A stretch of 64,000 nucleotides of DNA from Nereida ignava (GCF_001049735.1 NZ_CVPC01000013.1:1-64000), one strand, 5' to 3'; positions 16,054 through 25,316 are shown, counted from the stretch's first letter. Made by a program: numbers and translations. The notes: a model not told the origin generated them from the sequence alone.

Positions 16054-17140
16054 TCAGATCAGCGTCCGCTTCTGATGTCGGTGTCGGTGGATGCTGCTCC
16101 GCCAGATCGGCCTCGGCAGTACCCGCTGCTCCGTGTAGAGCATCCTCTGCAAGGGTAAGCGGCACATACTCGATAACAGCTTGGACGGACTCTATACGGG
16201 GAAGCACATCTGTCAGCCTCACCCCTTCAAGTGATAAGTCGACATCACCACGTTGGAGTGTTTCATCGCCTACCAAACGTAGGTTTAGCAGCGCACTCGA
16301 TTGCTCCAGCACCGGCCTCAGAACCATAACATCGCTCGGGTGCAGCCGGATGATCGGTGCGTCTGTCGCCGTTTTGACGCGCTCAACAAGCTTTTGAACA
16401 CGGGCTGCAAATGCCGTTGGCGTGGTTTCGATTTGAGCACCGGCACGCGAAGACGCCAAGCTATTTACGCTCTGCTCAATTGTTGTTGCGAGTTCTTCCA
16501 CTGCCCCATCTGCTTGTTCAGCAAACGCCTCGACCGTCTGCTCCAATAATCCCAGTGCATGGGACATCATTGCTTCAACCTGATCGCGCACTTCTTGCTT
16601 GCCAGCTTCAAGTCCTTGTTCATACGCCTGCGCTTTCGCGGCCTCATAGTCTTCTGTAGATACCGGTTGCGGCAGCGGCTCTGTCGTGGGTTCGGCGGGC
16701 CCAATCTCGGGTATTTCGCTCTCTTGCCCCTCCGATGAGGTAGTCGCATCTGAAACGTCCGAACTTGGTTGTGCATCCAACGGTGCGGTGATCTCAGGTT
16801 CAACGAGGGCATCACGCCCAGCAAGATCACTCACATCTTGCGGTTGCGGATCAGCGTCGTGTGTTTCTGGCGCAGCTTCGGGAATTACATTGTCAGCTTT
16901 TGGCTGACTGGGTTCAGGAACCACAACCGGTTCTCGCTCAGCAGCTTCTTTGGCTAAATCCAGAAGACTTTTGGGTTTAAACGCTCCCTCTGGCTTGACC
17001 AGAGTGTTGTCACTTTTTTGATAACCCTCCGCATCAATCGCTCGAATGAAACGCGAAATCTCTGATTGTTTAAGGGGCACACCCTGAACAATTTCATCCG
17101 CATGGATGGCCCCTTGGTGGGGGATAAATTCTCCGGTCAT
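16004..17140 (-). CDS. fliH: Flagellar assembly protein FliH
   Basis: 378 residues. A long acidic, proline-rich insertion (about residues 55-170) separates a short N-terminus from the FliH-type helical region with Ala/Gly-spaced repeats (EAAKAQAYEQGLEAGKQEVR). The C-terminal globular part has DAPIIRLHPSDVMVLRPVLE, typical of FliH. It regulates FliI in the export apparatus. It is longer than usual because of the insertion. Its ATG overlaps the fliG stop by four bases. Confidence 0.88.
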   Translation of the reverse strand: MTGEFIPHQGAIHADEIVQGVPLKQSEISRFIRAIDAEGYQKSDNTLVKPEGAFKPKSLLDLAKEAAEREPVVVPEPSQPKADNVIPEAAPETHDADPQPQDVSDLAGRDALVEPEITAPLDAQPSSDVSDATTSSEGQESEIPEIGPAEPTTEPLPQPVSTEDYEAAKAQAYEQGLEAGKQEVRDQVEAMMSHALGLLEQTVEAFAEQADGAVEELATTIEQSVNSLASSRAGAQIETTPTAFAARVQKLVERVKTATDAPIIRLHPSDVMVLRPVLEQSSALLNLRLVGDETLQRGDVDLSLEGVRLTDVLPRIESVQAVIEYVPLTLAEDALHGAAGTAEADLAEQHPPTPTSEADADLIGPQLPDATEANPRDT

Positions 17141-18177
17141 ACCATCTCATCCCCACCGCGACCGGCTAGAACGATTGTTCCCTCATCCGACATTTTGCGT
17201 GCAACCGCGATGATCTGTTTTTGCGCTTCCTGCACATCAGTTAGACGCATTGGGCCAAGGGCCTCCATCTCATCCTTGATGTTTGAAGCCGCACGTGTCG
17301 ACATACATCCGAACAGCTTTTCACGAAGAACTTCGTCTGCACCCTTAAGTGCAATAACAAGAATTTCAGTATCAATAGACCGCAGCAGTGTCTGCAACGA
17401 ACGGTCATCGGACATGACCAAGTTGTCAAAGACAAACATGCTGTCTTGAATTGACTGCATAAGGTCTTTGTTCTCTTTTTTGATGTCCTTCATGATCCGC
17501 TGCTCCATCGCGGTTTTAGTGAAGTTCATAATTTTGGCTGCGGCCTTCACACCACCAATTTGTGAGGCCCGAAGGGTCGTGTTGGCTTGGAATTTTTGCT
17601 GCATCACACGCTCAAGCTCGCGGACAGCATCAGGCTGAACAGTCTCCAGGGTCGCAATCCTGCGCACCACTTCCGGCTGAAGGTCATGCGGCAGCAGACC
17701 CAGTACATCGGCGGCCAATCCATAATCGAGATAGGAGACGATCAAAGCAACAATTTGGGGGTGCTCGTCGATGATGAGTTCGGCAATGGATCGCGCATCC
17801 ATCCAATCCAAAATCTCAATAGGTCGCTCTGAGGAGGCTGGTGTGATGCGGCTTAGTACGGATTGCGCTTTGTCTCCGCCAAGTGCTTTGGTCAGTACGT
17901 TTCTGATGTAGTTTCCTGCACCAAGCCCCAAGCTTGTTTGCTGCTTAATCACATTCAAAAACTCATCCAATACAGCATTGACGGTATCTTGATCGACACC
18001 TTGCACAGAGTACATTGCGCCACCCAAATGCTGCACTTCACGAGGCGAGAGGTTTTTGAGGATTTCAGCCGCCTCATCTTCGCCCAAAAGCATCATCAAG
18101 ATCGCTGATTTTTGGGTGCCCGTAAGCGCGTCAACAAGGCTCTCTTCGTCTGGATTAGGTGCAGTTGCATCTGACAT
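17137..18177 (-). CDS. fliG: Flagellar motor switch protein FliG
   Basis: About 346 residues with the FliG middle and C-terminal ARM-like domains. Seen are TGTQKSAILMMLLGEDEAA, the EHPQIVALIVSYLD motif (an EHPQ motif is a FliG hallmark) and the C-terminal MFVFDNLVMSDDRSLQ segment with the charged torque helix. I choose the ATG at 18177, preceded by GAGGG; a GTG at 18192 is the alternative. Confidence 0.97.
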   Translation of the reverse strand: MSDATAPNPDEESLVDALTGTQKSAILMMLLGEDEAAEILKNLSPREVQHLGGAMYSVQGVDQDTVNAVLDEFLNVIKQQTSLGLGAGNYIRNVLTKALGGDKAQSVLSRITPASSERPIEILDWMDARSIAELIIDEHPQIVALIVSYLDYGLAADVLGLLPHDLQPEVVRRIATLETVQPDAVRELERVMQQKFQANTTLRASQIGGVKAAAKIMNFTKTAMEQRIMKDIKKENKDLMQSIQDSMFVFDNLVMSDDRSLQTLLRSIDTEILVIALKGADEVLREKLFGCMSTRAASNIKDEMEALGPMRLTDVQEAQKQIIAVARKMSDEGTIVLAGRGGDEMV

Positions 18178-18204
18178 ATCAGTATCCCTCACATGACCCC
18201 GGCC

Positions 18205-19947
18205 TTAGCCGATTAGGTCCATATCTTTCTGCATCATTTGCTTGAACACGTTAGACACACGGCCCGCCTCATCCGAGACGATCATGCGAATGAGTGCTAC
18301 TTTGTCGTCATAGGTATTAGCCGTGTCCAGCATCTCAACCGAGATATTGGCTTTCTTCGGCTTCAGCTTTGCCTTGATGTCTTCCAAGGTTTCGCCCGCA
18401 CCAACTTCGACAGATTCCATTGCTTCAGCCTCGTCATCTGACAGCCCACCTTGGGCGACTACACTCCCACCTGCTGGCACAAGCAAGCGGTTGAGTAGAG
18501 GGCGAATGACGCCCAGCGAAACGACAGCCAACATCAAAATCATGCCGACTTGTTTGGCAAGGTTTTCAATCCAAGCAGCCTCATACCAGTCAACTTCAAC
18601 ACCCTCGAGTTCATTGACGAACGGCTGCGACTTGACTGTGAGCGTATCACCACGACCCGTTTGAAGGCCGATGGCACTGGTCACAAGGTTTTGGATATCT
18701 TCAAGAACCTGCGGGTCGACGGGTCGCATGACCATTTCGCCCGTCTCAGAATCAAGAACTTTTTGATCGCGCACCAACAAGGCAGCGTTGATCTGAACGA
18801 TGCGGTTCGTGGGTTGCTGAGTTGTCTGAACTTTTCGGCTCACCTCATAGTTGCGAACTTCGCTTGATGACTGAGTGCTAATGTCATCTTGATTCACCTC
18901 AGCTAGATCTGGGCGTTCGACCAAAACCTCTGCTTCAGTTGGAGCTGTGTTGGACAAAGCACCTGGTACACCCATAGCTTGTTTTTTCGAAGTGATATCT
19001 TTCGTGCTTTGTTCGCTGCGCAATGCGTTCCCATTGGGATCAACGCTTTCTTCAGTCACTTCACGACGTGTAAAGTCAAAATCAATATTCACACGTGCAG
19101 TCGCGTTTCCAGGTCCGACAATCGGAGTGACAAGTGTCTCAATCCGTGAGCGGTAAATATTTTCCAGACGCATTCTGTACTGTAACTGGTTATCAGTCAG
19201 GATGGACGACGGATCATCAGGCGCCTTTGACAACAAGCGTCCGCTTTGATCCACAACAGTAACGTTGTCTTTTGCCATGCTTGGCACGGAGGCAGCCACT
19301 AGGTTTACAATTGCAGTAACCTGATTTTCATCCATTGCGCGGCCATTATCGAGCTGCAAAAAGACGGATGCCGTGGGCGGCAATTGTTCACGTACAAAAA
19401 CCGACCGCTCTGGCAATGCCAAGTGCACGCGGGCAGATCGAACAGCTGAAATTTCAGTAATGGAGCGCGCAAGCTCTACTTCCTGCGCCTGCTTGATACG
19501 CATCGTTTCGATAGAACGCGATGTGCCCATCGGGATATCGGTCAGCGTGTCGTAGCCATCTGGTACAGATTGCGGCAAGCCTTGCGCCGCGAGTTGAATC
19601 CTCGCGCTATGATAATCGTCGGCAGGCACCATGACGTCACCTGTAGTAGGATCAAGCGTCACATCCACACCCGCATTCGTGAGGGCGTCGTAAATCCGTG
19701 CCTTCTCTGTTTCAGGAAGGGAGGCGTACAAGGTTGTTCTCGCTGGTTTTTGCATGAGTGCCACGGCAATCAAACACGCTGCGATCACCACCACAGAGAC
19801 GATCATCGGCAGCGCCCGTTGAAAACTTGGCTGCTGTGTCACGTTGCGAACGGTCTGCAAAACATTGCCTGGCGAGGTCACCAAACTTGTACCTCCACCA
19901 CCAGATGCGGTTGCTGTGCCGTCAATTGTCTGTGTGTTAGTTGCCAT
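18205..19947 (-). CDS. fliF: Flagellar MS-ring protein FliF
   Basis: 580 residues with two transmembrane helices (about residues 44-66 and 445-470). The periplasmic ring-building domains include TLYASLPETEKARIYDALT and RVHLALPERSVFVREQLPPT, typical FliF signatures. The C-terminal cytoplasmic tail is acidic and binds FliG. MS-ring assembly starts basal body formation. Second structural gene of the fleT-fli operon, following fliE. Confidence 0.97.
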   Translation of the reverse strand: MATNTQTIDGTATASGGGGTSLVTSPGNVLQTVRNVTQQPSFQRALPMIVSVVVIAACLIAVALMQKPARTTLYASLPETEKARIYDALTNAGVDVTLDPTTGDVMVPADDYHSARIQLAAQGLPQSVPDGYDTLTDIPMGTSRSIETMRIKQAQEVELARSITEISAVRSARVHLALPERSVFVREQLPPTASVFLQLDNGRAMDENQVTAIVNLVAASVPSMAKDNVTVVDQSGRLLSKAPDDPSSILTDNQLQYRMRLENIYRSRIETLVTPIVGPGNATARVNIDFDFTRREVTEESVDPNGNALRSEQSTKDITSKKQAMGVPGALSNTAPTEAEVLVERPDLAEVNQDDISTQSSSEVRNYEVSRKVQTTQQPTNRIVQINAALLVRDQKVLDSETGEMVMRPVDPQVLEDIQNLVTSAIGLQTGRGDTLTVKSQPFVNELEGVEVDWYEAAWIENLAKQVGMILMLAVVSLGVIRPLLNRLLVPAGGSVVAQGGLSDDEAEAMESVEVGAGETLEDIKAKLKPKKANISVEMLDTANTYDDKVALIRMIVSDEAGRVSNVFKQMMQKDMDLIG

Positions 19948-19993
19948 AGCAATAGTAATCCTTATCCAGCGTGCTCATCAGTCAGACCGAAAA

Positions 19994-20317
19994 TCAAACC
20001 GGCATATTCATTATATCTTTGTAAGCGCTGAGCGCCTTATTTCTCAGGTTCAACGTTAACTGGAATCCAAGCGAGGATACTTGTTGGCTGACCATCACTT
20101 TTGACAGATCATTTTCGCGACCCAATTCGAAATCTCGCGCCATTTTTGACGCCTCTCCCTGCGCTGAGGCCACGTCATTGAGGCCATCAGCCAGACGTTC
20201 GGAAAATGTCGGACCAGAAACAGGCTTGCCCACACCTTCCATGCCATCTTGCATCTTCTTGAGACTTTGAAGATGCGTTTGATCAACCTGATACTTTAGT
20301 CCTCCAACTTGCGTCAT
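19994..20317 (-). CDS. fliE: Flagellar rod-MS ring junction protein FliE
   Basis: About 107 residues, with a C-terminal region VMVSQQVSSLGFQLTLNLRN followed by KALSAYKDIMNMPV, the FliE signature that ends in an MPV-type motif. FliE links the MS ring to the rod. I choose the ATG at 20317, preceded by GGGAGGA; an upstream start at 20338 is in frame. The gene follows the fleT-like activator directly. Confidence 0.94.
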   Translation of the reverse strand: MTQVGGLKYQVDQTHLQSLKKMQDGMEGVGKPVSGPTFSERLADGLNDVASAQGEASKMARDFELGRENDLSKVMVSQQVSSLGFQLTLNLRNKALSAYKDIMNMPV

Positions 20318-20321
20318 CGGC

Positions 20322-21485
20322 CTATCCTCCCATCGCATTCAAACGGCTCAACGCGGGGTGCGGTGTCTGGGGCGCTGGCATCGAATGTGTCATTGGAAGT
20401 GTATCAATGATGATATCTTCGGAGCGGATTACACCGCCGTGCTGAAGAACAAGTGCGCGTTGAACGACGTTCTCCAACTCACGCACATTGCCGGGCCAGT
20501 CGTGTTCGACCAAAAGCTGACGCGCATCCTCAGCAATCCAGGGCATGTCATCAAGGCTATTTGCATGCTTACGCAACAGCGCAACAGCAATTGGCAGAAT
20601 ATCCAGTGGGCGGGCGCTAAGCGATTGGGTCGCGATGGGGAACACGTTCAAACGGTAAAATAAGTCTTCACGGAAACGGTTAGCGGCAACCTCGGCCGGC
20701 ATATCACGGTTGGTTGTTGCCAGAACCCGAACATCGACGTCAATTTCGCCTTGTGCACCAAGCGGCGTTACTTTTCGTTCTTGCAAAACCCGCAGCAACT
20801 TAGATTGCAGACCAAGAGGCATTTCGGAAATCTCATCCAACAATAACGTGCCGCCGTTAGCTGCTCTGAAAATGCCTTTGTTGGCGACGGATGCGCCTGT
20901 AAATGCGCCCTTCTCGTGCCCAAACAAAACAGCCTCAAGCATATTTTCGGGTATTGCAGCACAATTAATGGCAACAAAGGGAGCATCGGCACGCGCAGAT
21001 CGGTCGTGGATGAAACGTGCGAGAACCTCTTTGCCAGTGCCAGTAGGACCATTAATGAAAACAGTGACGTCCGATTTAGCGACGCGGCTCGAAAGCGATA
21101 AAAGATCTGTAGTGGCAGCATCTGCCGCAATCATATTCGCAATGTCAGCACAAATGATATCAGCCGCTACAATCATCGCAAACTCATCAGCGTCAGGCAG
21201 ACCAACCCGCAACACCTTTCCACCCAGATCACTTTCAACAGCAAAGCCCTCTGCCCCGAAATCAAGAACAACAACAAGGCGTGGTTTGAGGCCGCGTGCG
21301 ACATTCAACAGAGCCTGCATGTTTCCCAACTCGGCCTCATGTTCAGAGGAGTAAACAAGGATTGCCCCCGCGTCAGGCTTCTCAACAGCGCCGAGCAACG
21401 ATACCTCCAGCTTCCGACACGCAACGATCGCACTCAGCCGTTGGGCATGCTCAAAGTTGGTTTCTTCTATCAAAATGGGTGTCAT
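20322..21485 (-). CDS. fleT: Sigma-54-dependent activator lacking a DNA-binding domain (FleT-like)
   Basis: 387 residues. A diverged N-terminal domain (about residues 1-115) precedes a complete AAA+ core with Walker A GPTGTGKE (near 147), the sigma-54 loop GAFTGA (near 193), [13 protein letters not shown] (Walker B) and the arginine-finger region [14 protein letters not shown]. After [17 protein letters not shown] only a short tail follows, with no Fis-type helix-turn-helix. This matches what I recall for R. sphaeroides FleT, which works as a complex with FleQ. A FleQ-like partner is at 54316. It is the first gene of the fliE-flhB operon; the symbol is by analogy. Confidence 0.85.
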   Translation of the reverse strand: MTPILIEETNFEHAQRLSAIVACRKLEVSLLGAVEKPDAGAILVYSSEHEAELGNMQALLNVARGLKPRLVVVLDFGAEGFAVESDLGGKVLRVGLPDADEFAMIVAADIICADIANMIAADAATTDLLSLSSRVAKSDVTVFINGPTGTGKEVLARFIHDRSARADAPFVAINCAAIPENMLEAVLFGHEKGAFTGASVANKGIFRAANGGTLLLDEISEMPLGLQSKLLRVLQERKVTPLGAQGEIDVDVRVLATTNRDMPAEVAANRFREDLFYRLNVFPIATQSLSARPLDILPIAVALLRKHANSLDDMPWIAEDARQLLVEHDWPGNVRELENVVQRALVLQHGGVIRSEDIIIDTLPMTHSMPAPQTPHPALSRLNAMGG

Positions 21486-21514
21486 TGCAGATCTCCAAGT
21501 TACGGGATCCTAAA

Positions 21515-21530
21515 GGCAATAAGCGGGCCA
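21515..21530 (-). promoter_or_regulatory. Sigma-54 promoter of the fleT-fli operon
   Basis: On the minus strand TGGCCCGCTTATTGCC has TGGC and TTGC seven bases apart, the -24/-12 spacing of sigma-54 promoters. It lies about 30 bases upstream of the ATG at 21485, leaving room for a short leader containing GGAG. It would drive about 16 kb of flagellar genes. Confidence 0.75.
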
Positions 21531-21767
21531 GATGCGCACCACGTGGGCGCAAAAACTTTTGCAAAAACCAGAGATAATCAATTAACCAATTGTAAATATT
21601 AACTAATTTATTTTTACTTTGCTAACGTTTGGTTAACCTATTTTACAGAGTCAAAATTCAGTCATGCTTTGATCGGCCGCGATCAAAAGGCACTCAAAAA
21701 ATTGACTCTCCGAAACTTAACGTTCCTGCCGACACGTCGTTATGACTGAAGTAGGAGCAGTATCTAA

Positions 21768-22325
21768 ATGAAAAACCACCTCATCTCATTTGCCTTGTAC
21801 GGCCTTCCGGCAGTTTTGATATTGCTGGCATTCATGATCGGGCACACAACAATTGAACCCGAGCAAGACCGCCTCAAAGATCCAGCTCAAGTTGCGAAAG
21901 AAGCTGCAGCAGCTGAAATTGAAGAAGAACAGTCAGACAACGATCGGAGCGACGAAGCTACAGCCGAAGATGATCCGGCTTTGGTCCTTGGAGAACCTGA
22001 CTTTCAATACTACCCATACCCTTCCACAATCATCGGAAACGTCCCGAATAGTACAAAGCTGTTCTCATTCGAAATCGCCGTTTCAATATACGACACCCCC
22101 CTCGCCGCTAATGTGATGATCACAACGCTTGAGGAACGTGAGCCCCAGTTGCGCCCGCTCATACTGGAAAACGCGGTCGATCTTGATGAAAGCGTCCTGC
22201 TGTCAAAAAGTGGCAGGGCCGATCTTGAAGAAGACATCAAGCAAACCATCAATACTTACCTTGCAAGGTGGGGGTATGATCCGTTTATTCATGCTGTCGA
22301 AATTACGTCTTTTATAATCACCTAA
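21768..22325 (+). CDS. Second FliL-like protein
   Basis: 185 residues with one N-terminal transmembrane helix (about residues 8-26, LYGLPAVLILLAFMIG), an acidic linker (about 45-70) and a periplasmic domain. The domain ends with a FliL-like arrangement (LEEREPQLRPLILENAV, LEEDIKQTINTYLARWG and ITSFIIT). Topology and C-terminus resemble FliL, whose clear copy is at 11866. It may be a paralogue for a second stator-linked role (inference). The start ATG follows AGGAG. No sigma-54 promoter was seen upstream. Confidence 0.65.
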   Translation: MKNHLISFALYGLPAVLILLAFMIGHTTIEPEQDRLKDPAQVAKEAAAAEIEEEQSDNDRSDEATAEDDPALVLGEPDFQYYPYPSTIIGNVPNSTKLFSFEIAVSIYDTPLAANVMITTLEEREPQLRPLILENAVDLDESVLLSKSGRADLEEDIKQTINTYLARWGYDPFIHAVEITSFIIT

Positions 22326-22345
22326 GACAGCTTTCCAAAAATAGT

Positions 22346-22361
22346 TGGCACCGAAATTGCA
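22346..22361 (+). promoter_or_regulatory. Sigma-54 promoter upstream of fliS
   Basis: TGGCACCGAAATTGCA is a full match to the sigma-54 consensus TGGCAC-N5-TTGCA. It lies about 30 bases before the start of the 61-residue gene that precedes fliS, so both genes should be transcribed from it. Confidence 0.85.
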
Positions 22362-22392
22362 GTTTCTTGGTATCGCTACCCGGAGGCTAATC

Positions 22393-22578
22393 ATGAATAT
22401 CGCAACAAAGCGCAGTAAATACACAAGTGCAACTGGCACTGCTGACGCAAAGTTTGACCTGCAATTAGAGGTTCATCACTTCAACGGAAATGGGGACGAA
22501 GACCTTGTATGCCGAATTCCCTTCACTGACTACATTGATGCCAAACATCTCTCCAAAGGTTCTGACAGCAGCAAGTAA
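22393..22578 (+). CDS. Small protein preceding fliS, unknown
   Basis: 61 residues. The ATG at 22393 follows CGGAGG at good spacing and is just downstream of a strong sigma-54 promoter. Reading further back to 22345 would run into the promoter, so the short form is right. The composition is polar, with the segment FDLQLEVHHFNGNGDEDLVC and then RIPF. It has a distant feel of the C-terminal FlaG fold but no clear motif, so I leave it unnamed. Probably cotranscribed with fliS. Confidence 0.65.
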   Translation: MNIATKRSKYTSATGTADAKFDLQLEVHHFNGNGDEDLVCRIPFTDYIDAKHLSKGSDSSK

Positions 22579-22647
22579 TTATAAAAATTTGCTAAATTAA
22601 ATTCGCGCTATGCCGTTCATCTAATTAGGAAATAAAGGAAAACACAG

Positions 22648-23019
22648 ATGAATTATGCATTTGCACGGCAGCAGTATAAGCAATCGACGCGTGCGGGATT
22701 GACCGGCATCTCTGACCCTCACGAAATGATCGCACTGACTTTGAACGAGCTATCTCGGTGCTTGAAAAAGCTCCAAGGCATCAATCAAAAAGATGCACAA
22801 CGCAACGTTACGTTCTCAAAAGCATTCACAGCGATCTACATCCTTCAAACGAGCCTCGACTTTGAAAAGGGCGGCGAAATCTCTGAGAATCTCTTCAAAA
22901 TATATGAATATTGCCGATCACAGGTCCAACGTGCGCTGAAACTTGACCCTCAAGCCGAACTCGACGCCTGTGTGAAGGTAATTGATGACATGATTGACGC
23001 TTGGTCACATATCAAATAA
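22648..23019 (+). CDS. fliS: Flagellin export chaperone FliS
   Basis: 123 residues, mostly helical. It begins MNYAFARQQYKQ and contains PHEMIALTLNELSRCLKKLQ and FTAIYILQTSLDFEKGGEIS, with a region near residue 90 (LFKIYEYCRSQVQRAL). These match the FliS pattern (xxxYxxxQ near the start, L.fL...LD...ggei...L..lY.y). It binds the C-terminal part of flagellin and prevents early polymerisation. ATG preceded by AAGGAAA. Confidence 0.92.
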   Translation: MNYAFARQQYKQSTRAGLTGISDPHEMIALTLNELSRCLKKLQGINQKDAQRNVTFSKAFTAIYILQTSLDFEKGGEISENLFKIYEYCRSQVQRALKLDPQAELDACVKVIDDMIDAWSHIK

Positions 23020-23075
23020 TGACAATCTACCAGTGACATCATGGCCTGGGTCAAGACACATCTACGGAGGTTTGG

Positions 23076-23564
23076 TTGTCACTTTACTGTCCATCATGGG
23101 TTTTTTCCGCTGTTTGCTCACTAACCGCACAACGTTTCTTGGCCGAAAGCTTAGGCCTTGAAGCCTTTGCCGCAAAATATGCTTCGGAGCTGTCGGCCAG
23201 ATACAGTGACATCACCGCAGAAATGGTTCTTGACACTTCTGAGGGGTACTTGCGTCACCTTATGGAAGCTGAGGTAGAAGATGGCTTCGAGATATTACAA
23301 GCCTATTCGTTTAATCAGCTAACGGTGGATAAAGGCGGCGTACCGCGCAAAATAAAAGGGTTTTTCTCTTCTACGCTAGATGGACAGAAGACGCCTGAGA
23401 TTATTCCTGAAGTGGCGATAAAACAGTTTAAGCCGTTCATCTTCATGTACCGCGCAAAACCTGACTTGGCTGTGCCTGCGGGATGGACTTGGAATATGAT
23501 CGAGGATGGCGATTGGCTCAAAACACTACCCGAAGTTGACGTCAGCTTTTTGGACGGCATCTGA
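23076..23564 (+). CDS. Unknown protein downstream of fliS
   Basis: 162 residues, starting with TTG at 23076 five bases after GGAGG. The N-terminus is hydrophobic but not a clear signal peptide. The body has two helical acidic segments (AKYASELSARYSDITAEMV and EAEVEDGFEILQAYSF), then a beta-rich part. No known family recognised. It lies on the same strand as fliS, about 55 bases downstream, so probably in the same operon, and converges with the next gene. A flagellar role is inferred from position only. Confidence 0.55.
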   Translation: MSLYCPSWVFSAVCSLTAQRFLAESLGLEAFAAKYASELSARYSDITAEMVLDTSEGYLRHLMEAEVEDGFEILQAYSFNQLTVDKGGVPRKIKGFFSSTLDGQKTPEIIPEVAIKQFKPFIFMYRAKPDLAVPAGWTWNMIEDGDWLKTLPEVDVSFLDGI

Positions 23565-23581
23565 AGCGCTGCATCGAGGTC

Positions 23582-23947
23582 TTAGGAAATCAGGTTAACA
23601 ACTGATCCAAAACGTGGCGCATCCAAAAACATGTTCGAAATACGCGCTATTTTGGTTGCAGCGCCTGAATGCGCGTAAGGCTGTGACATCAACGCCTTCG
23701 CCATCAACGCATTTTCGGTCGTTTGGCCCGAGGGTGCCTGTGAAGGATGATAGATCTGAACCTTGGGATGATCTGGCGTGTAATGGTGAGCCGCATTCAT
23801 GACATCTGGCGCGGTTACGCCAAAGCCTGTCTGTCGCATCGTCGGAGTAGGAACTCCTGCTGTACGAGACACAGCACTGTTTTGTCCCAACAGTGAGGGC
23901 GCGCTTTCGCCGGGCGCTCCGATGTTTAGCGGCGTTAACGGCAACAA
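23582..23947 (-). CDS. Unknown protein within the flagellar cluster
   Basis: 121 residues starting with TTG at 23947, seven bases after AGGAGG. Rich in Ala, Pro, Ser and His, with no transmembrane segment or signal peptide. The product probably begins MLPLTPLNIGAPGE, and the C-terminal part has a short helical segment (ATKIARISNMFLDA). No family recognised. It converges on the preceding plus-strand gene with a 17-base gap. Confidence 0.5.
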   Translation of the reverse strand: MLPLTPLNIGAPGESAPSLLGQNSAVSRTAGVPTPTMRQTGFGVTAPDVMNAAHHYTPDHPKVQIYHPSQAPSGQTTENALMAKALMSQPYAHSGAATKIARISNMFLDAPRFGSVVNLIS

Positions 23948-24122
23948 TTTACAGCCTCCTAACCTCTCAAACTGACACTAGTTGGGAGATAGGAAAGAAA
24001 GCAAGCTATTTTAATATTGCTAAGTCACGCCTAAGATAAATCCACTCATAAAGCCCGTTTGACTAAGCGACCAATTTAGCTAACGTCACAAGCATTAGAC
24101 CAAAGGGAAAAGGGTAGATAAA

Positions 24123-24356
24123 GTGAAAAAGCCCCAGAAAAAGAATTACGTTTGTCGCCAGTGCCTCGTGATCAGATATTTCCTATTTGCAGCCGCACTG
24201 ATGATCTTGGCAATACCAATCGCAGGAGAGAAACTGATACCTCTCCAAAGTCTGACCGCTTGGCATTTTGTCGCAATCATCTGGGGCATCGGTGTTTTGG
24301 GTTTCACTTTCAAACTGATCGTAGACCGGCCAGCACCAAACGAGGATGATTTATGA
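24123..24356 (+). CDS. Small membrane protein, unknown
   Basis: 77 residues, GTG start at 24123 preceded by AAAGGG. Contains CRQC near residue 11 and two hydrophobic helices (about 18-36 and 45-65). No known family recognised. It lies between two minus-strand genes and has no clear promoter of its own. Confidence 0.45.
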   Translation: MKKPQKKNYVCRQCLVIRYFLFAAALMILAIPIAGEKLIPLQSLTAWHFVAIIWGIGVLGFTFKLIVDRPAPNEDDL

Positions 24357-24373
24357 GCACCACGTTAATCAAA

Positions 24374-25186
24374 TTAACGAGTGAGCTTTTCCACCATGTC
24401 AGAGTTCGCTTGTAGCACACGGGCGGAGCCGCTGAACTGCTGTTGAGCGCGGATCATCACAGTCATTTCTTGAGTAATATCAACGTTAGATCCCTCAAGT
24501 GCACCAGATTGAATTGTACCAAAGCCGCTTTGGCCCGCCACTCCATAAAGTGGCTCTCCAGATTGTGCAGATTGCGCAAATCGCGCTGCACCAATATTGC
24601 GCAGACCACCTTGATTTGAGAAGTTGGCGATCGCAAGCTGACCGGAGTTAACAACGTTACTATTGCCGTACGTAGCCGAAATCGTCCCATCACTGGCAAC
24701 TTCAAGCTGACTTAGGTTCTGCTCTTCGACTGTAAACGGGATCTGAATAGTTTTTAAGCCTGTACCGGCTTCCCCACCTTCACCCGCCACAACACCGCGG
24801 ACGAAAGATCCGTCAGCTGACCTTAAGAAGCCTTCTTTATCCAAAGAAAATTCGCCATTTCGTGTAAACACCGTAGCAGCAGAAGCTGCTCCGGCCGCAT
24901 CAGGCGGAGATGTTGTAAACATACCCGAACCGATAAGCGCAACATTCAAAGCGCCCCCTCGCGACAGTATTGTTCCCTGCCCGTCGTTACGACGCGTATC
25001 GGAAATGGCACTACCAAAACCAGAAGCTGTACGTGCAACAGTATCGGGTGTCGCAGATCCATAAATATCCGAAAATGACACATCACTTTTCTTAAACCCA
25101 GTAGACCCTGAGTTCGCGATATTGTTTGAGACCACGGAAATCTCGTGCATCGCAGTTGCCATTCCTGAACGAATAATGCCGTACAT
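24374..25186 (-). CDS. Extra rod/hook protein of the FlgE/FlgF/FlgG family
   Basis: 270 residues with the family's N-terminal motif (MHEISVVSNNIANSGSTGFK) and C-terminal motif (SGALEGSNVDITQEMTVMI then RAQQQF). Genuine flgE, flgF and flgG are all in the window elsewhere, so this is an additional axial protein. The C-terminal NVDITQEM resembles the hook-protein form most. It lies alone behind its own sigma-54 promoter, and its stop is 17 bases from the preceding gene. It may be a rod or hook component specific to this flagellum (inference). Confidence 0.85.
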   Translation of the reverse strand: MYGIIRSGMATAMHEISVVSNNIANSGSTGFKKSDVSFSDIYGSATPDTVARTASGFGSAISDTRRNDGQGTILSRGGALNVALIGSGMFTTSPPDAAGAASAATVFTRNGEFSLDKEGFLRSADGSFVRGVVAGEGGEAGTGLKTIQIPFTVEEQNLSQLEVASDGTISATYGNSNVVNSGQLAIANFSNQGGLRNIGAARFAQSAQSGEPLYGVAGQSGFGTIQSGALEGSNVDITQEMTVMIRAQQQFSGSARVLQANSDMVEKLTR

Positions 25187-25221
25187 GTGCTTCTCCAGTA
25201 AGTATTCTTGCTGGCCTGTTC

Positions 25222-25237
25222 TGCAGGAACCATGCCA
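25222..25237 (-). promoter_or_regulatory. Sigma-54 promoter of the extra rod/hook gene
   Basis: On the minus strand TGGCATGGTTCCTGCA matches TGGC-N7-TTGC with a single change in the -12 box (CTGC). It is about 36 bases upstream of the ATG at 25186, where GGAG is also present. Confidence 0.6.
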
Positions 25238-25316
25238 ACTGCAAATATTAAATACCTATGCGCAAACCCCATGCAGAAGTATCGTTGCCGCCAATCATAG
25301 TATCACTGAGAACCTT

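Noticed and set aside
21660-21720. Sigma-54 promoter before the second fliL-like gene (GGCAC ... TTGA).
   Set aside because: The spacing is too long by several bases and the -12 box is imperfect.
25122-25316. Upstream extension of the ClC protein.
   Set aside because: It covers the start and promoter of the divergent rod/hook gene and carries no ClC features.
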